Assembly: GCF_900465055.1 (NCBI RefSeq)
Contig: NZ_LS483250.1
Location: forward strand, 3,410,001 to 3,474,000
Length of the DNA stretch: 64,000 nucleotides
DNA from: Moritella yayanosii
Lineage (GTDB): Bacteria; Pseudomonadota; Gammaproteobacteria; Enterobacterales; Moritellaceae
Reading direction: 5' to 3'
In this document: piece after piece, positions 9,501 through 18,894 of the stretch
Layout: every line of letters begins with the position of its first letter
How positions within the stretch are numbered: position 1 is the first letter of the stretch
The notes under the pieces: model-generated
The model's input: the letters and a program-made list of their open reading frames with translations, nothing else
Told to the model about the DNA's origin: nothing
Database searches by the model: none
Made by a program: the position numbers and the translations under genes

Positions 9501-10287
9501 TAATGATGCTAACGACATGCTGGATCGTTTAGAAGTAGGCGGCGCTGGGCTTGAAGGTGTGCCTGACGATTATAAAATATCTGTCAATGGCGTGATTGGT
9601 TTATTCCCTGCCAATACCGTTAATGACGATACTATCGAAGTATATACCGATGAAACGCGGTCACAGGTATTAACCAAACTGGAGCACCTACGTCAGCAAA
9701 CCAAGAAAAAACCAGGGCAGTACAATAATAGCCTTGCTGATTTTGTGGCGCCGAAAGATTCAGGTAAGTTTGATTATATCGGCGCATTTGCCGTTACTGG
9801 TGGTATTGGTGAAGATGACGTAGCGAATTACTTCAAAGGTATTGAAGATGATTACAACGCCATTCTGATCCAGTCTGTGTGTGACCGTTTAGCGGAAGCG
9901 ATGGCCGAGCGTCTACATGAACTGGTACGTAAAGAAGAGTGGGGGTTCACGCAGACCGAAGAATGGAACAACGATGATCTGATCCGTGAAAAGTACCAAG
10001 GAATTCGTCCGGCGCCTGGTTATGCAGCCTGTCCTGAGCATACCGAGAAAGGTACTATTTGGGAATTATTAGACCCAGACAGTATCGGTATGAAGCTCAC
10101 CTCTTCGTATGCAATGTGGCCGGGTGCGGCGGTATCTGGGTTGATATTTTCCCATCCAGAATCACGTTATTTTGCGGTTGCCTCGATTCAAGAAGACCAA
10201 GTGAAAGATTATGCAGAGCGTAAAAACATGACGCTTGAAGAAGCCGAACGTTGGTTAGGGCCTAACTTAGGCTATGCACCTGATTAA
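6568..10287 (+). CDS. metH: Cobalamin-dependent methionine synthase (MetH)
   Basis: Transfers a methyl group from 5-methyltetrahydrofolate via B12 to homocysteine. The 1239 residues cover all four modules: homocysteine/zinc domain ([15 protein letters not shown]), pterin-binding domain ([12 protein letters not shown] near 360), the cap and B12 domain with cobalt ligand His759 in DVHDIGKN (the same number as in E. coli), and the C-terminal AdoMet reactivation domain (PGYAACPEH). The start is GTG 6568 with GAGGGAT upstream. The cell therefore needs B12, either made or taken up. It follows metA and ends at a strong terminator. Confidence 0.97.
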   Translation: MATIKIKQQLEQQLKQRIMLIDGGMGTMIQDYKLAEADYRGERFANWHCDVKGNNDLLVLSKPQLIADIHKEYLDAGADILETNTFNATTIAMADYDMASLSAEINREAARIARQVADEKTAENPDRPRFVAGVLGPTNRTCSISPDVNDPAFRNTSFDLMVEAYIESTKALIEGGADIILIETIFDTLNAKAAVFAVKTVFEELGFELPIMISGTITDASGRTLTGQTTEAFYNSLRHAEPITFGLNCALGPDELRQYVDELSRISESYVTAHPNAGLPNAFGEYDLSPEDMAVHIKEWAEAGFLNMVGGCCGTTPEHIKAMADAVEGVKPRQLPEIEIACRLSGLEPLTIKKDSLFINVGERTNVTGSARFKRLIKEENYDEALHVALQQVEAGAQIIDINMDDGMLDSLHCMHRFLNLVASEPDISKVPIMIDSSKWEILEAGLKCVQGKAIVNSISLKEGEDNFRHQAKLIRRYGAAMIVMAFDEDGQADTQERKFQICKRSYDILVNDVNFPPEDIIFDPNIFAVATGIDEHNNYAVDFIEAVKDIKRELPHAMISGGVSNVSFSFRGNNPLREAIHAVFLYYAIREGMDMGIVNAGQLAIYDDLPKELLDGVEDVILNRNDNATEALLVLAEKYRDSGVEVEAETQEWRSFEVNKRLEYALIKGITEFIEDDTEEARQQATLPLEVIEGPLMDGMNAVGDLFGAGKMFLPQVVKSARVMKRAVSYLNPYIEASKQKKSSNGRILLATVKGDVHDIGKNIVGVVLQCNNYEIIDMGVMVSCDDILKKAVEENCDIIGLSGLITPSLDEMVHVAKECQRKGFKLPILIGGATTSKAHTAVKIEQHYDEPVIYVSNASRAVGVVAALLSETKKPVLVARMAKEYEVAREQHARKRPRSAPVTLEVARANKAPIDWVNYTPPVPKTLGVKKYISYSIAELRKYIDWTPFFMTWTLAGKYPRILTDDVVGVEATSLFNDANDMLDRLEVGGAGLEGVPDDYKISVNGVIGLFPANTVNDDTIEVYTDETRSQVLTKLEHLRQQTKKKPGQYNNSLADFVAPKDSGKFDYIGAFAVTGGIGEDDVANYFKGIEDDYNAILIQSVCDRLAEAMAERLHELVRKEEWGFTQTEEWNNDDLIREKYQGIRPAPGYAACPEHTEKGTIWELLDPDSIGMKLTSSYAMWPGAAVSGLIFSHPESRYFAVASIQEDQVKDYAERKNMTLEEAERWLGPNLGYAPD

Positions 10288-10385
10288 TCTGTAGCGTTTG
10301 AACCGTATTGATTAAACACGCGCTGTTAATAATAGCAGGCTTAGTTTAATGAATACTCGGTGATAACTGGTTTACTGACAGAATA

Positions 10386-10424
10386 AAAAATGCCCGTCAT
10401 AGTGATAACTATACGGGCATTTTT
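10386..10424. terminator. Bidirectional intrinsic terminator metH / EamA
   Basis: ATGCCCGT (10390-10397) pairs with ACGGGCAT (10413-10420), the inner ATAGT gata ACTAT extends the stem past one bulge, and A- and T-runs flank it on both sides. It serves metH on plus and the convergent transporter gene on minus. Confidence 0.85.
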
Positions 10425-10458
10425 ATATCTGATTATCAGTGCGACACGTTAGTAATGA

Positions 10459-11367
10459 TTAACTTGCCGGTAATGACTGCACTTTAGTGCGTACAAACAA
10501 CGGTTTTTTACGTTGGGTTAATACATTGCCGAATATCACCAATACCAGTCCTAGCGTTGAGTACAGCGTCCAATGATAATCTTCAAATACTGCCGATACA
10601 CTCAAGGCTACAATCGGGGTGATAACTAAAATATACGCGGCGTTACTGGCCCCTAAACGATCGACTAAGATAAGATAAAAGGTAAAGCCAAGTACCGATG
10701 CCGGAATGGCGAGATACAATAAACTGCCGATGTATTGCGTTGTCATCGTAAACTCAAACGAGATGCCGCGGACTAATATAATCATCAACAGCGCGACACA
10801 ACCATACACCATGGCATAGCTGGTGGCAGTAAAGGGCTGCACATTATTCTTGGTATTACGTATGCTCAGCATATTGCCAATCGAGAAACACCAAGTGCCA
10901 AGTAGGGCAAATAACAGACCGTACAAAGTATCTTGCGACCAATCTGTTTGCAGTAAATCACTCGCAAACAACAAGCTAATACCGGCAAGTCCAAGTATGG
11001 CACCGAACCAAAAATTAGCGTTGGTTTGGGTTTTGTAAAATAGCTTACTGTGAACAGCGTTGAATACCGGTGCGCTTGCCATAAACACAGCGACTAAACC
11101 ACTGGGTATATACAAAGTCGCACTGTAAAAGGCGAGGAAATTACAACAGAATAAACACACGCCTTGCAGGGCCAAAAAAGCATGGTCTTTACGTTTTACG
11201 GGTTGCAGTTTACCGCATAATTTACCGACCACAAACATGACCGCTGCCGCAATTGCAAAGCGGTAAAAGATGGAGACTTCCATCGGCACATCACCGTGTT
11301 GCCACTTGATTGATATCCACGAAAAACCCCAAATAAATATCATTGAAACATAAAGTAATGCTGACAT
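10459..11367 (-). CDS. EamA/DMT-family transporter, RhaT/YdcZ-like
   Basis: An inner-membrane protein of 302 residues with ten predicted hydrophobic helices in two EamA repeats; the first begins FIWGFSWISIKWQHGDVP, and the second carries GASNAAYILVITPIVAL, both typical of this superfamily. It probably exports an amino acid or related metabolite. The start ATG has AAGGAACC close upstream. It is divergent from an AraC regulator 167 bases away, which probably controls it. It is not closely similar to the other EamA gene at 3556. The substrate is unknown. Confidence 0.82.
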   Translation of the reverse strand: MSALLYVSMIFIWGFSWISIKWQHGDVPMEVSIFYRFAIAAAVMFVVGKLCGKLQPVKRKDHAFLALQGVCLFCCNFLAFYSATLYIPSGLVAVFMASAPVFNAVHSKLFYKTQTNANFWFGAILGLAGISLLFASDLLQTDWSQDTLYGLLFALLGTWCFSIGNMLSIRNTKNNVQPFTATSYAMVYGCVALLMIILVRGISFEFTMTTQYIGSLLYLAIPASVLGFTFYLILVDRLGASNAAYILVITPIVALSVSAVFEDYHWTLYSTLGLVLVIFGNVLTQRKKPLFVRTKVQSLPAS

Positions 11368-11534
11368 AACGGTTCCTTCTTTATTACGACCACAATTAAT
11401 TAGTCTGCATTATGCAGGTATTTTGATGTTGTAAATATCACGATACCGGCAAAACTAACACAATATTGCGGTTTAATGATTAGCATGATAACAGTAGCAG
11501 TTGAGCAATCTGCCATTAATGGTAGTATTTTGTT

Positions 11535-12449
11535 ATGCCGTTAATAAAACCAGTAATGGACCCGCTGGATATTGCCTTACCTCAACTTGAGCTCAGTGCA
11601 ACTAGCTTTGAACAATCGCCCAGTAAGATCTGTTTACGACAAATGTCGTTAACGGATGCACTGTCGTGGGCGCATTATCAAAACGAACATGATCGCTTAT
11701 ATTATGTGAATAATAAGCAGCACACGTTGAGTTTGTACATGTCTGGCGGTTATGAAACCCACCGTACTGATGTGAATTCTGGGTTTGGCGCGCCAGGTAA
11801 ATTTTGCCTGATGCCAAAAGATTCTGAAAGTCATTGGCAACTGGGGCAAACACAGCAATTCATGCACTTATATTTTAGTGATGATTACCTCAAACAGCTG
11901 GCGCTGAAAGTGTTTGATATTGATCCGCGGATGTTACAGCTGCCGGAATTAACCTTTACCAATGATGCTGCTACCGAAGCTCTGTTTCGTCATTGTATGG
12001 CGACCAGTGATTGGCAGAACGGAAATGCTCATCTCGCCATGGAGCAAGTGACCAATACTATCTTAGTGTCGATGTTGCAGAATATGGGCATCACTAAATT
12101 AACCACCGCGGTGAAAGGTGGCTTATCACCAAAGGTTGCAGCGTTAGTGTGTGATTACATGCAGGCTAACTTCCAGCGTCAGGTTTATCTGGCCGAACTG
12201 GCTGACTTAGCGCAACTGAGTGAATATCATTTTTGCCGGATGTTTAAACAAAGCATGGCACAAACACCGCAAGCGTATTTGTTGGCAATCCGGATTGAGC
12301 GGACGAAACAAGCGATACAAGCCGGTCATTTGCCCTTAGCTGAGATTGCCTTACAATGTGGTTTTTCAAATCAGAGTCACATGGGGCGTTATTTTAAAAA
12401 ATGTGTCGGTGTGTCCCCCAGTGCTTATCGTCGTCATTGTCTTTGTTGA
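11535..12449 (+). CDS. AraC-family transcriptional regulator
   Basis: A 304-residue regulator with an N-terminal cupin-like sensing domain (about 1-190) and a C-terminal AraC double helix-turn-helix (about 200-300): QVYLAELADLAQLSEYHFCRMFKQ is the first HTH and LAEIALQCGFSNQSHMGRYFKK the second, followed by the signature GVSPSAYRRH. It is divergent from the EamA transporter gene, so its likely target is that promoter. The ligand is unknown. The ribosome site is weak. The 174 bases before selD hold no obvious gene. Confidence 0.88.
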   Translation: MPLIKPVMDPLDIALPQLELSATSFEQSPSKICLRQMSLTDALSWAHYQNEHDRLYYVNNKQHTLSLYMSGGYETHRTDVNSGFGAPGKFCLMPKDSESHWQLGQTQQFMHLYFSDDYLKQLALKVFDIDPRMLQLPELTFTNDAATEALFRHCMATSDWQNGNAHLAMEQVTNTILVSMLQNMGITKLTTAVKGGLSPKVAALVCDYMQANFQRQVYLAELADLAQLSEYHFCRMFKQSMAQTPQAYLLAIRIERTKQAIQAGHLPLAEIALQCGFSNQSHMGRYFKKCVGVSPSAYRRHCLC

Positions 12450-12623
12450 TTCATGGGTTCTAAATAGTGTCGAAGAACCCGCTGCCATGACCCATAATCT
12501 ATCGACTATGGTATTTATTGCTAAAATAGACTGTCATGATGACTAAGTTATATAGATGACACGGTTTAAATACGGGCGTACAATCAGCTGCTTAGCTAAT
12601 TATGTTGTTTTTTGGAGAGTGGC

Positions 12624-13658
12624 ATGGAAAACGTCCGTCTTACACAATACAGTCACGGTGCTGGTTGTGGCTGTAAAATATCCCCGCAAGTTTTAGACAA
12701 GATCTTACATTCAAAGATTGCCCCTTTTCATGATCCAAATTTATTGGTGGGGAATGAGAGTAAGGATGATGCGGCGGTATTTGATCTGCAAAATGGTACC
12801 GCAATCGTCAGCACTACCGATTTTTTTATGCCTATCGTGGATGATCCTTATGATTTTGGCCGGATAGCGGCAACCAATGCGATCAGTGATATTTATGCCA
12901 TGGGCGGTAAACCCATCATGGCGATTGCCATCCTCGGTTGGCCGGTTAACGTATTGCCCCCGGAAGTCGCTCAAAAGGTCATTGAAGGCGGACGGGCAGT
13001 ATGTCGTGATGCTGGTATTTCTCTGGCTGGTGGCCACTCGATAGACACGCCAGAGCCGATCTTTGGGTTGGCCGTAACCGGGATCGTGCCAACTGAACGG
13101 GTAAAACGGAATAATCAAGCCGAAAGCGGCTGCCAGCTTTTTTTGACCAAACCGCTGGGTATCGGGGTACTGACAACCGCAGAGAAACAATCCAAATTAC
13201 GTGATGAGCATAAGGGTATTGCTTGTGAGTTGATGTGTCAGCTTAATAAATCCGGTGAAGACTTTGCCAATGTAACCGGGGTAAAAGCGATGACGGATGT
13301 GACCGGATTTGGTTTACTGGGACACCTGACTGAGATCTGCGAAGGCAGTCAATTAAAAGCAGAAATCTGGTTCGATAAAGTACCGTATTTACCCGCGGTC
13401 TTTGATTATATCGACCAAGGTTGTGTGCCCGGTGGCACCGCGCGAAATTATGCCAGTTATGCCGATAAAATTGGAACGATCACATCGCAGCAGCAATCAT
13501 TACTCTGTGATCCGCAAACTTCGGGGGGGTTATTATTGGCGGTCAGCCCCGATGCTGTGGATGAGGTTCGAGCTATAGCGCGGTTACATAATATTGACCT
13601 GCAAGCGATCGGTGCATTAAAACCGCAAGATGGTCCCGTACTGATCGAGATCTGCTAA
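12624..13658 (+). CDS. selD: Selenide, water dikinase (SelD)
   Basis: Makes selenophosphate from selenide and ATP. The 344 residues match Sel[10 protein letters not shown] near the start contains the essential Cys (cysteine, not selenocysteine) and Lys; [40 protein letters not shown] and [10 protein letters not shown] follow. I chose ATG 12624 because GGAGAG sits directly before it; an upstream TTG at 12612 is less likely. The stop overlaps the mnmH start (TAATG), so the two are translationally coupled and selenophosphate probably goes mainly to tRNA selenouridine. Confidence 0.96.
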   Translation: MENVRLTQYSHGAGCGCKISPQVLDKILHSKIAPFHDPNLLVGNESKDDAAVFDLQNGTAIVSTTDFFMPIVDDPYDFGRIAATNAISDIYAMGGKPIMAIAILGWPVNVLPPEVAQKVIEGGRAVCRDAGISLAGGHSIDTPEPIFGLAVTGIVPTERVKRNNQAESGCQLFLTKPLGIGVLTTAEKQSKLRDEHKGIACELMCQLNKSGEDFANVTGVKAMTDVTGFGLLGHLTEICEGSQLKAEIWFDKVPYLPAVFDYIDQGCVPGGTARNYASYADKIGTITSQQQSLLCDPQTSGGLLLAVSPDAVDEVRAIARLHNIDLQAIGALKPQDGPVLIEIC

Positions 13659-14755
13659 TGGCTCGTGACAATAGCAGTCATTATCGCGAGCTATTTCTCA
13701 GCGATACCCCGATGATGGATATGCGTGCGCCAGTGGAGTTTGCCCAAGGTGCATTTCCGACCTCACACAGCTATCCGCTGATGCTTGACGATGAAAGAGC
13801 CGCCGTCGGAACTTGTTATAAAGAACAAGGACAAGATGCGGCGATTGAGTTAGGTCATCGCCTGGTTGGTGGTGAGCGCAAGGCCGAGCGCGTTGCACAG
13901 TGGCGTGCCTTTTGTGACGCCAATCCCAATGGTTACCTGTATTGTTTCCGGGGGGGATTACGTTCGCGGATCAGTCAGCAATGGCTGCAGGAAGCGGGGA
14001 TTGATTATCCGTTTATCGAAGGCGGCTATAAAGCGTTGCGGCGTTTCTTGCTGGCGACGATAGAGAGTGTGGCGGCATCGCCATTTACCTTATTGGCGGG
14101 GTTCACTGGTTGTGGTAAAACGCAGTTGATTAATTCGCTTCCAAATGGCCTTGATCTGGAAGGTGCTGCCAATCATCGTGGTTCGTCGTTCGGTCGCTAT
14201 GTGACGGCGCAGCGCACTCAAATTAACTTTGATAATACCTTAGCTATTGATATTTTGAAAAAACAAGCACAAGGTTGCCTGTCATTTATTCTTGAAGACG
14301 AAGGGCGAAATGTGGGTTCGGTGAACGTACCAATATCAATCTATAAGGCGATGCAAGTCGCGCCGATTGCCGTTATTGATGATCCTCTTGATGTGCGGTT
14401 AGCACGCTTGTTGGACGATTATGTGATCCGGATGCAGCATGATTTTGTTGCTGCTTATGGCGAGGAGAAGGGCTGGCATCAGTTTGCTGCGTATCTTGAA
14501 AAAGGTCTATTTAGTATTCGTAAACGCTTAGGTCATGAACGTTACAGTCATATTGTTGCGCTTCAGCAACGCGCCATTAAATTACAGCAGCAGAGCAATG
14601 TAGCCGATGATCACCTGCAATGGTTAACGCTGATCCTGGAACAGTATTACGATCCCATGTACCGTTATCAGTTGAATAAGAAAGCCGAACGTATTGTATT
14701 TCGTGGCGATTATGATGCGGTACAATCGTGGCTGATGGCTCCGCATAGCGGATAA
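13658..14755 (+). CDS. mnmH: tRNA 2-selenouridine synthase (MnmH/SelU)
   Basis: Replaces sulfur by selenium in the wobble 2-thiouridine of certain tRNAs, through a geranylated intermediate. The 365 residues show an N-terminal rhodanese domain (MMDMRAPVEF; catalytic Cys96 in YLYCFRGGLRS) and a P-loop domain with GFTGCGKTQLI near residue 150. It starts on the last base of the selD stop codon, so it forms a two-gene operon with its selenophosphate supplier. No selA, selB or selC is seen here, so selenoprotein synthesis cannot be judged from this window. Confidence 0.95.
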   Translation: MARDNSSHYRELFLSDTPMMDMRAPVEFAQGAFPTSHSYPLMLDDERAAVGTCYKEQGQDAAIELGHRLVGGERKAERVAQWRAFCDANPNGYLYCFRGGLRSRISQQWLQEAGIDYPFIEGGYKALRRFLLATIESVAASPFTLLAGFTGCGKTQLINSLPNGLDLEGAANHRGSSFGRYVTAQRTQINFDNTLAIDILKKQAQGCLSFILEDEGRNVGSVNVPISIYKAMQVAPIAVIDDPLDVRLARLLDDYVIRMQHDFVAAYGEEKGWHQFAAYLEKGLFSIRKRLGHERYSHIVALQQRAIKLQQQSNVADDHLQWLTLILEQYYDPMYRYQLNKKAERIVFRGDYDAVQSWLMAPHSG

Positions 14756-14760
14756 ATTAT

Positions 14761-14793
14761 GCCTTCATTTCACCGTTACAGGGAGATGAAGGC
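14761..14793. terminator. Hairpin between convergent mnmH and rsmD
   Basis: GCCTTCAT (14761-14768) pairs with ATGAAGGC (14786-14793). There is no T-run on either side, so termination would be weak or Rho-assisted. The position between two convergent stops supports a role in transcript ends. Confidence 0.4.
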
Positions 14794-14799
14794 TAGCGG

Positions 14800-15390
14800 T
14801 CAGGTGCGTTGATATAGTTCAAAACAAACCTGTCCTGCTTGCTTTTCTTTTAAGATAGTCCAGTTAGCCGGTAATTTAACTTGATTAAGTTCTTTCTCGC
14901 GCTCGATATAAATGACTGCGTCCGCACTTAACCAATTGTTTGCTTCGAGCTTGGCGCAGCAATCTTCGAGTAAGTCTTGACGAAACGGTGGGTCGATAAA
15001 TATTAAGTCATAGCGGTGTTCGGGTACTGTAGTGAGTAGGTGTAAGGTATCGCCACGTACTAATGTCGCGTTGTCGGCGTCCAGTAAATCGATATTTTGC
15101 TGTAGCTGGCTGGCTGCACTGGGATCTTTTTCAAACAATAACCCCGAGTTAGCATAACGGGACAGAGCTTCAAAAATTAACCCGCCACTGCCAGCAAACA
15201 GGTCCAGACAACGGCTATTCCGGACATAAGGGGATAACCAGTTGAAAACGGTTTCTTTAATGCGGTCGGTGGTGGGACGCAGGCCGATGACATCTTTAAC
15301 GGGCAGCTTGCGACCACGCCATTGCCCGCTGATAATGCGGATGTGCCCAGCAGGACGTTGATTTTGTTGTTTTGTGCGAGATTTTGCCAT
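14800..15390 (-). CDS. rsmD: 16S rRNA (guanine-966-N2)-methyltransferase (RsmD)
   Basis: Methylates G966 of 16S rRNA in the small subunit using S-adenosylmethionine. Family marks are HIRIISGQWRGRKLPV, GLRPTTDRIKETVFNWL, the SAM-binding LDLFAGSGGLIFEALSRYA and the catalytic FIDPPFRQ. I use the ATG ending at 15390 (196 residues, opening MAKSRTKQ) because the 15 residues encoded upstream do not belong to the family. It is divergent from ftsY with 173 bases between, the same rsmD/ftsY neighbourhood as in E. coli. Confidence 0.93.
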   Translation of the reverse strand: MAKSRTKQQNQRPAGHIRIISGQWRGRKLPVKDVIGLRPTTDRIKETVFNWLSPYVRNSRCLDLFAGSGGLIFEALSRYANSGLLFEKDPSAASQLQQNIDLLDADNATLVRGDTLHLLTTVPEHRYDLIFIDPPFRQDLLEDCCAKLEANNWLSADAVIYIEREKELNQVKLPANWTILKEKQAGQVCFELYQRT

Positions 15391-15563
15391 AGTAATTCTT
15401 TGTCTGGACAGAATAATGGTAATATACTCAAGCAACTTAGAAATGCAAGTTCTAGTGCTCGGGTTGATACCGGATCACACTGTCACTTGTAGGTGAAGTT
15501 TAATTATATCGATATTGAGTCATTGTAGCAGGTCAATGCTGCTGAAAGTAAGGTTTTCCGAAA

Positions 15564-17018
15564 ATGGCAAAGAAAGGCATGAAAAATTGGTTTGGCTTCG
15601 GTAAAAAAGAAGCACAAGAAACGCATGAACATGAAACTTCAGTAAATAATGAATATATTCAACATGATAACGAAATTGACAGTACCAAAACTGGCAGTGA
15701 ACGAGTTGATAATGCGGAGATACCAGAAACAGTAGTGGTTAACGTTGAGATTGTTGAAACGGTGAGCTCTGATAATACAGAGGAAAGTGTTATTGACGCG
15801 GCTAACGCTGAAACCACAGAGACTGACAATATGGGTGCTGACGCCCCCAAGTGGTACCAGTTTGGTAAAAAGAAATTAAAACAGGATGCTGATCAAGCCG
15901 AGGCTGAAACGCAACCAGTTGCTGACGAAAGCGACGCGCCAGTAATCGATAGTATTACCAAGCCTGCGACCACCGAGACTGCTGATGAGGTTCAAACAAG
16001 GGTAACGGTTATCGAGACCGCGCCAATTGTCGAAACTGAAGCCAAAAATGAACCAGTATCTGTAGTTCCAGCTGTTGTTGAAGAATCAAAAGATAAATTA
16101 TTTACCCGTTTAAAGCGTGGTTTATCACGTACCAAGGGTAATATCGGTAGTGGCTTTAAAAACTTTTTCCGTGGCAAACATATCGATGATGACTTATTTG
16201 AAGAACTTGAAGAGCAGTTATTGATTGCCGATTTGGGTGTCGCAACAACCACACGTATTATTGATAATCTAACGCAACAAGCATCACGTAAACAATTAAA
16301 AGATGCTGAAGCGCTGTACGATATCTTGAAAAAAGACATGGCGGATATGCTGCATAAAGTTGAGCAACCGTTAGAAATCGACAGTAACAACAAACCACAC
16401 GTGATCTTAATGGTTGGTGTGAACGGTGTTGGTAAAACCACGACTATCGGTAAGATGGCGAAAAAATTCCAAGCTGAAGGTAAATCGGTAATGCTAGCGG
16501 CAGGTGATACATTCCGTGCTGCCGCTGTTGAGCAGTTACAAGTATGGGGGGATCGTAACGGTATCCCTGTGGTTGCCCAACACACTGGCGCAGATAGTGC
16601 CTCGGTATTATTTGATGCGATGCAATCTGCAACTGCAAAAAATGTTGACGTGCTGATCGCCGATACTGCAGGTCGCTTACAAAATAAAGCGCACTTGATG
16701 GATGAATTGAAGAAAATAGTCCGCGTCATGCGCAAACACGATGCAACTGCGCCGCATGAGATCATGTTAACGATTGATGCGGGTACCGGTCAAAATGCAT
16801 TAAGCCAAGCAGAACTATTTAAGGATGCGATTGGTCTTACTGGTATTACCATTACCAAGTTAGATGGTACGGCCAAAGGTGGTGTTATCTTTGCAGTGGC
16901 AGATAAATTTGAGATCCCAATCCGTTTTATCGGCATTGGTGAAGGTATTGATGATTTACGTACTTTCAACTCGGAAGAGTTTATTGAAGCGCTGTTTAGT
17001 AGCGAAGATAAAAAATAA
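15564..17018 (+). CDS. ftsY: Signal recognition particle receptor FtsY
   Basis: GTPase that docks SRP-ribosome complexes at the inner membrane. The 484 residues comprise a long acidic N-terminal A domain (about 1-180, rich in Glu and Thr, with two W-x-x-FGKK-like segments near 10 and 95) and the NG domain. GTPase motifs are GVNGVGKTTTIGK, DTFRAAAVEQL, DTAGRLQNK and TKLDGTAKGG. The A domain is poorly conserved, as is normal. The gene leads ftsE and ftsX and has an AAGG site nine bases before the ATG. Confidence 0.97.
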   Translation: MAKKGMKNWFGFGKKEAQETHEHETSVNNEYIQHDNEIDSTKTGSERVDNAEIPETVVVNVEIVETVSSDNTEESVIDAANAETTETDNMGADAPKWYQFGKKKLKQDADQAEAETQPVADESDAPVIDSITKPATTETADEVQTRVTVIETAPIVETEAKNEPVSVVPAVVEESKDKLFTRLKRGLSRTKGNIGSGFKNFFRGKHIDDDLFEELEEQLLIADLGVATTTRIIDNLTQQASRKQLKDAEALYDILKKDMADMLHKVEQPLEIDSNNKPHVILMVGVNGVGKTTTIGKMAKKFQAEGKSVMLAAGDTFRAAAVEQLQVWGDRNGIPVVAQHTGADSASVLFDAMQSATAKNVDVLIADTAGRLQNKAHLMDELKKIVRVMRKHDATAPHEIMLTIDAGTGQNALSQAELFKDAIGLTGITITKLDGTAKGGVIFAVADKFEIPIRFIGIGEGIDDLRTFNSEEFIEALFSSEDKK

Positions 17019-17040
17019 CCCGAGCAGTCTATTTACCAAC

Positions 17041-17066
17041 ATACTCATCGTTAATTCGGTGAGTAT
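17041..17066 (+). other. Intercistronic hairpin ftsY-ftsE
   Basis: ATACTCATCG (17041-17050) pairs with CGGTGAGTAT (17057-17066), ten pairs with one G-T, loop TTAATT. It lacks a T-run and may adjust RNA stability between ftsY and ftsE. Confidence 0.45.
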
Positions 17067-17120
17067 TGTATTTCACTATTCTAGATTTTTATACGAGCAC
17101 ACTCCAAGGACGCGGTCATC

Positions 17121-17792
17121 ATGATTCGGTTTGATAATGTATCTAAAGTTTATCCTGGCAGCCTCTGCGCATTACAGAAAGTTAATTTTCATCTTGAGAA
17201 AGGCGAAATGGCTTTTTTAACGGGACCCTCTGGCGCCGGTAAAAGTACCTTATTAAAGCTAATTAGTATGTTAGAACGACCAAGTGCAGGCGATGTTATC
17301 ATTAATGGTCGCAATGTCAGTAAGATCAATAAAACTGACATTCCCTTTTTACGTCGTGACATTGGTATCGTTTTTCAAGAACACCGTTTATTAGTCGACC
17401 GTACCATTTGTGATAATGTTGCATTGCCTTTAATTATCAAAGGTTATACCGCGAAACAAGTTAAAAATAGGGTACTGGCGGCATTAGATAAAGTGGGTTT
17501 ATACAATAAAGCCAAGTGCTATCCACCGATGCTTTCGGGTGGTGAGCAACAACGGGTGGGTATTGCTAGGGCTATTATTTCGCGTCCCAAATTGTTGCTT
17601 GCGGATGAACCCACCGGTAATTTAGACCCGCAGTTATCAATGGAAATCATCAAGTTATTTGAGGAATTCAATCGCACTGGTACTTCAGTATTGATTGCTA
17701 CTCATGATTTGGGCTTGATTGCTAAAATGCGTTATCGCACCTTACGTATTAAGGCCGGTGAGATGTGTAATGACGAGTTACAAGGGATTTAA
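17121..17792 (+). CDS. ftsE: Cell division ATP-binding protein FtsE
   Basis: ABC-type ATPase that with FtsX regulates septal peptidoglycan hydrolases through EnvC-type partners. The 223 residues show Walker A GPSGAGKST, the Q-loop VFQEHRLL, signature LSGGEQQRV, Walker B LLLADEPTGNLD and the switch His in ATHDLGL. AAGGA lies eleven bases before the ATG. It ends one base before the ftsX start, so the pair is coupled. It is cytoplasmic and bound to FtsX at the inner membrane. Confidence 0.96.
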   Translation: MIRFDNVSKVYPGSLCALQKVNFHLEKGEMAFLTGPSGAGKSTLLKLISMLERPSAGDVIINGRNVSKINKTDIPFLRRDIGIVFQEHRLLVDRTICDNVALPLIIKGYTAKQVKNRVLAALDKVGLYNKAKCYPPMLSGGEQQRVGIARAIISRPKLLLADEPTGNLDPQLSMEIIKLFEEFNRTGTSVLIATHDLGLIAKMRYRTLRIKAGEMCNDELQGI

Positions 17793-17793
17793 G

Positions 17794-18753
17794 ATGAACA
17801 AGCAACTCAACAAACCTGATGCAACCGTTATTAAACGTATTCAAATTCGTTGCCAGCAGCATATTCATCAAGCCATATCGAGTTTAGCAGACGTGTGGCG
17901 TACGCCGATTGCATCATTGATGACCATGTTGGTACTTGGGGTTAGTTTAGCCTTACCAAGCACCTTGTACGTGGTATTAAAAAATAGCCAAACCGTAAGC
18001 CAAGAATGGAGCAGTCCGACAGACATTAATTTATTCTTAAAAAAAGAGTTACCTGAGTCTCGTTATAAAAATTTACTGCATCGCTTAAAGACCTACAAAG
18101 AGGTTGATAGCGTTGAGTACATTTCCAAAGCACAGGGCATGCAAGAATTTAAGCGTACTTCTGGGTTAGTATCGGCATTAACCCTGTTAGACCATAACCC
18201 ATTACCAGCCGTCGTGGTGGTCACTCCTAAGCCTTATTATCGCAGTTCCATTGCCGCACAAGAGTTACTGGCTAAGCTAGAGCGTGAGCCTGAGGTGCAA
18301 CAAGGGAAGCTGGATATTATGTGGTTAGCACGGTTAGAAGGCATTATTTCTATTTTTAGTGATGCCGTGTTAGTTGTTTCCGTTCTATTATTAAGTTCAG
18401 TATTATTAATTACGGGCAATACCATCCGCTTAAATATTTTATCTAACCGTGCTGAAATTGAAGTATTAAAATTAATTGGCGCGACCAATGCATTTGTGCA
18501 ACGACCATTTTTATATACCGGATTTTGGTATGGTGCTATTGGTGGTATTTTAGCTTGGTTAGTGACTATGTTTATGGTGTATTGGATGGAAGATACCGTG
18601 CTCAACCTGGCTCAGTTATATGATACCGAGTTTAGTATTGAGGGGTTAGTATTTAACGAGGTCATGTTGTTGTTTATTACCGCGATTGGTATGGGACTGA
18701 GCTCTGCCGCTATTTCTGTTAATTACTATATTGCTAAAATTGAACCTAGCTAA
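17794..18753 (+). CDS. ftsX: Cell division protein FtsX
   Basis: The membrane partner of FtsE, 319 residues: a cytoplasmic N-terminus, one membrane helix (about 45-65), a periplasmic domain (about 75-175) that in the family contacts hydrolase activators, then three C-terminal helices. ISKAQGMQEFKRTSGL and EIEVLKLIGATNAFVQRPFLYTG are typical. I use ATG 17794, one base after the ftsE stop; upstream ATGs would overlap ftsE by 75 bases. In E. coli rpoH follows ftsX; here a GGDEF gene does. Confidence 0.94.
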   Translation: MNKQLNKPDATVIKRIQIRCQQHIHQAISSLADVWRTPIASLMTMLVLGVSLALPSTLYVVLKNSQTVSQEWSSPTDINLFLKKELPESRYKNLLHRLKTYKEVDSVEYISKAQGMQEFKRTSGLVSALTLLDHNPLPAVVVVTPKPYYRSSIAAQELLAKLEREPEVQQGKLDIMWLARLEGIISIFSDAVLVVSVLLLSSVLLITGNTIRLNILSNRAEIEVLKLIGATNAFVQRPFLYTGFWYGAIGGILAWLVTMFMVYWMEDTVLNLAQLYDTEFSIEGLVFNEVMLLFITAIGMGLSSAAISVNYYIAKIEPS

Positions 18754-18894
18754 TAGATCGCTAAACTTGAAGCAAGTTAGTCGATGACTAAAATTGCATC
18801 GAGTGAATAGAAAATTGTACTGGTTCTATAGAAAACTGGATCTGGTTAATATAAATTACAGCGCTGATTTGCGCTATTGCAATAAGTGACGTTA

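Noticed and set aside
15992..16765. Long open frame of 257 codons on the minus strand inside ftsY
   Set aside because: It lies wholly opposite the conserved FtsY coding sequence, its Ser/Thr/Cys-rich composition is that of an antisense shadow, and no family is recognisable.
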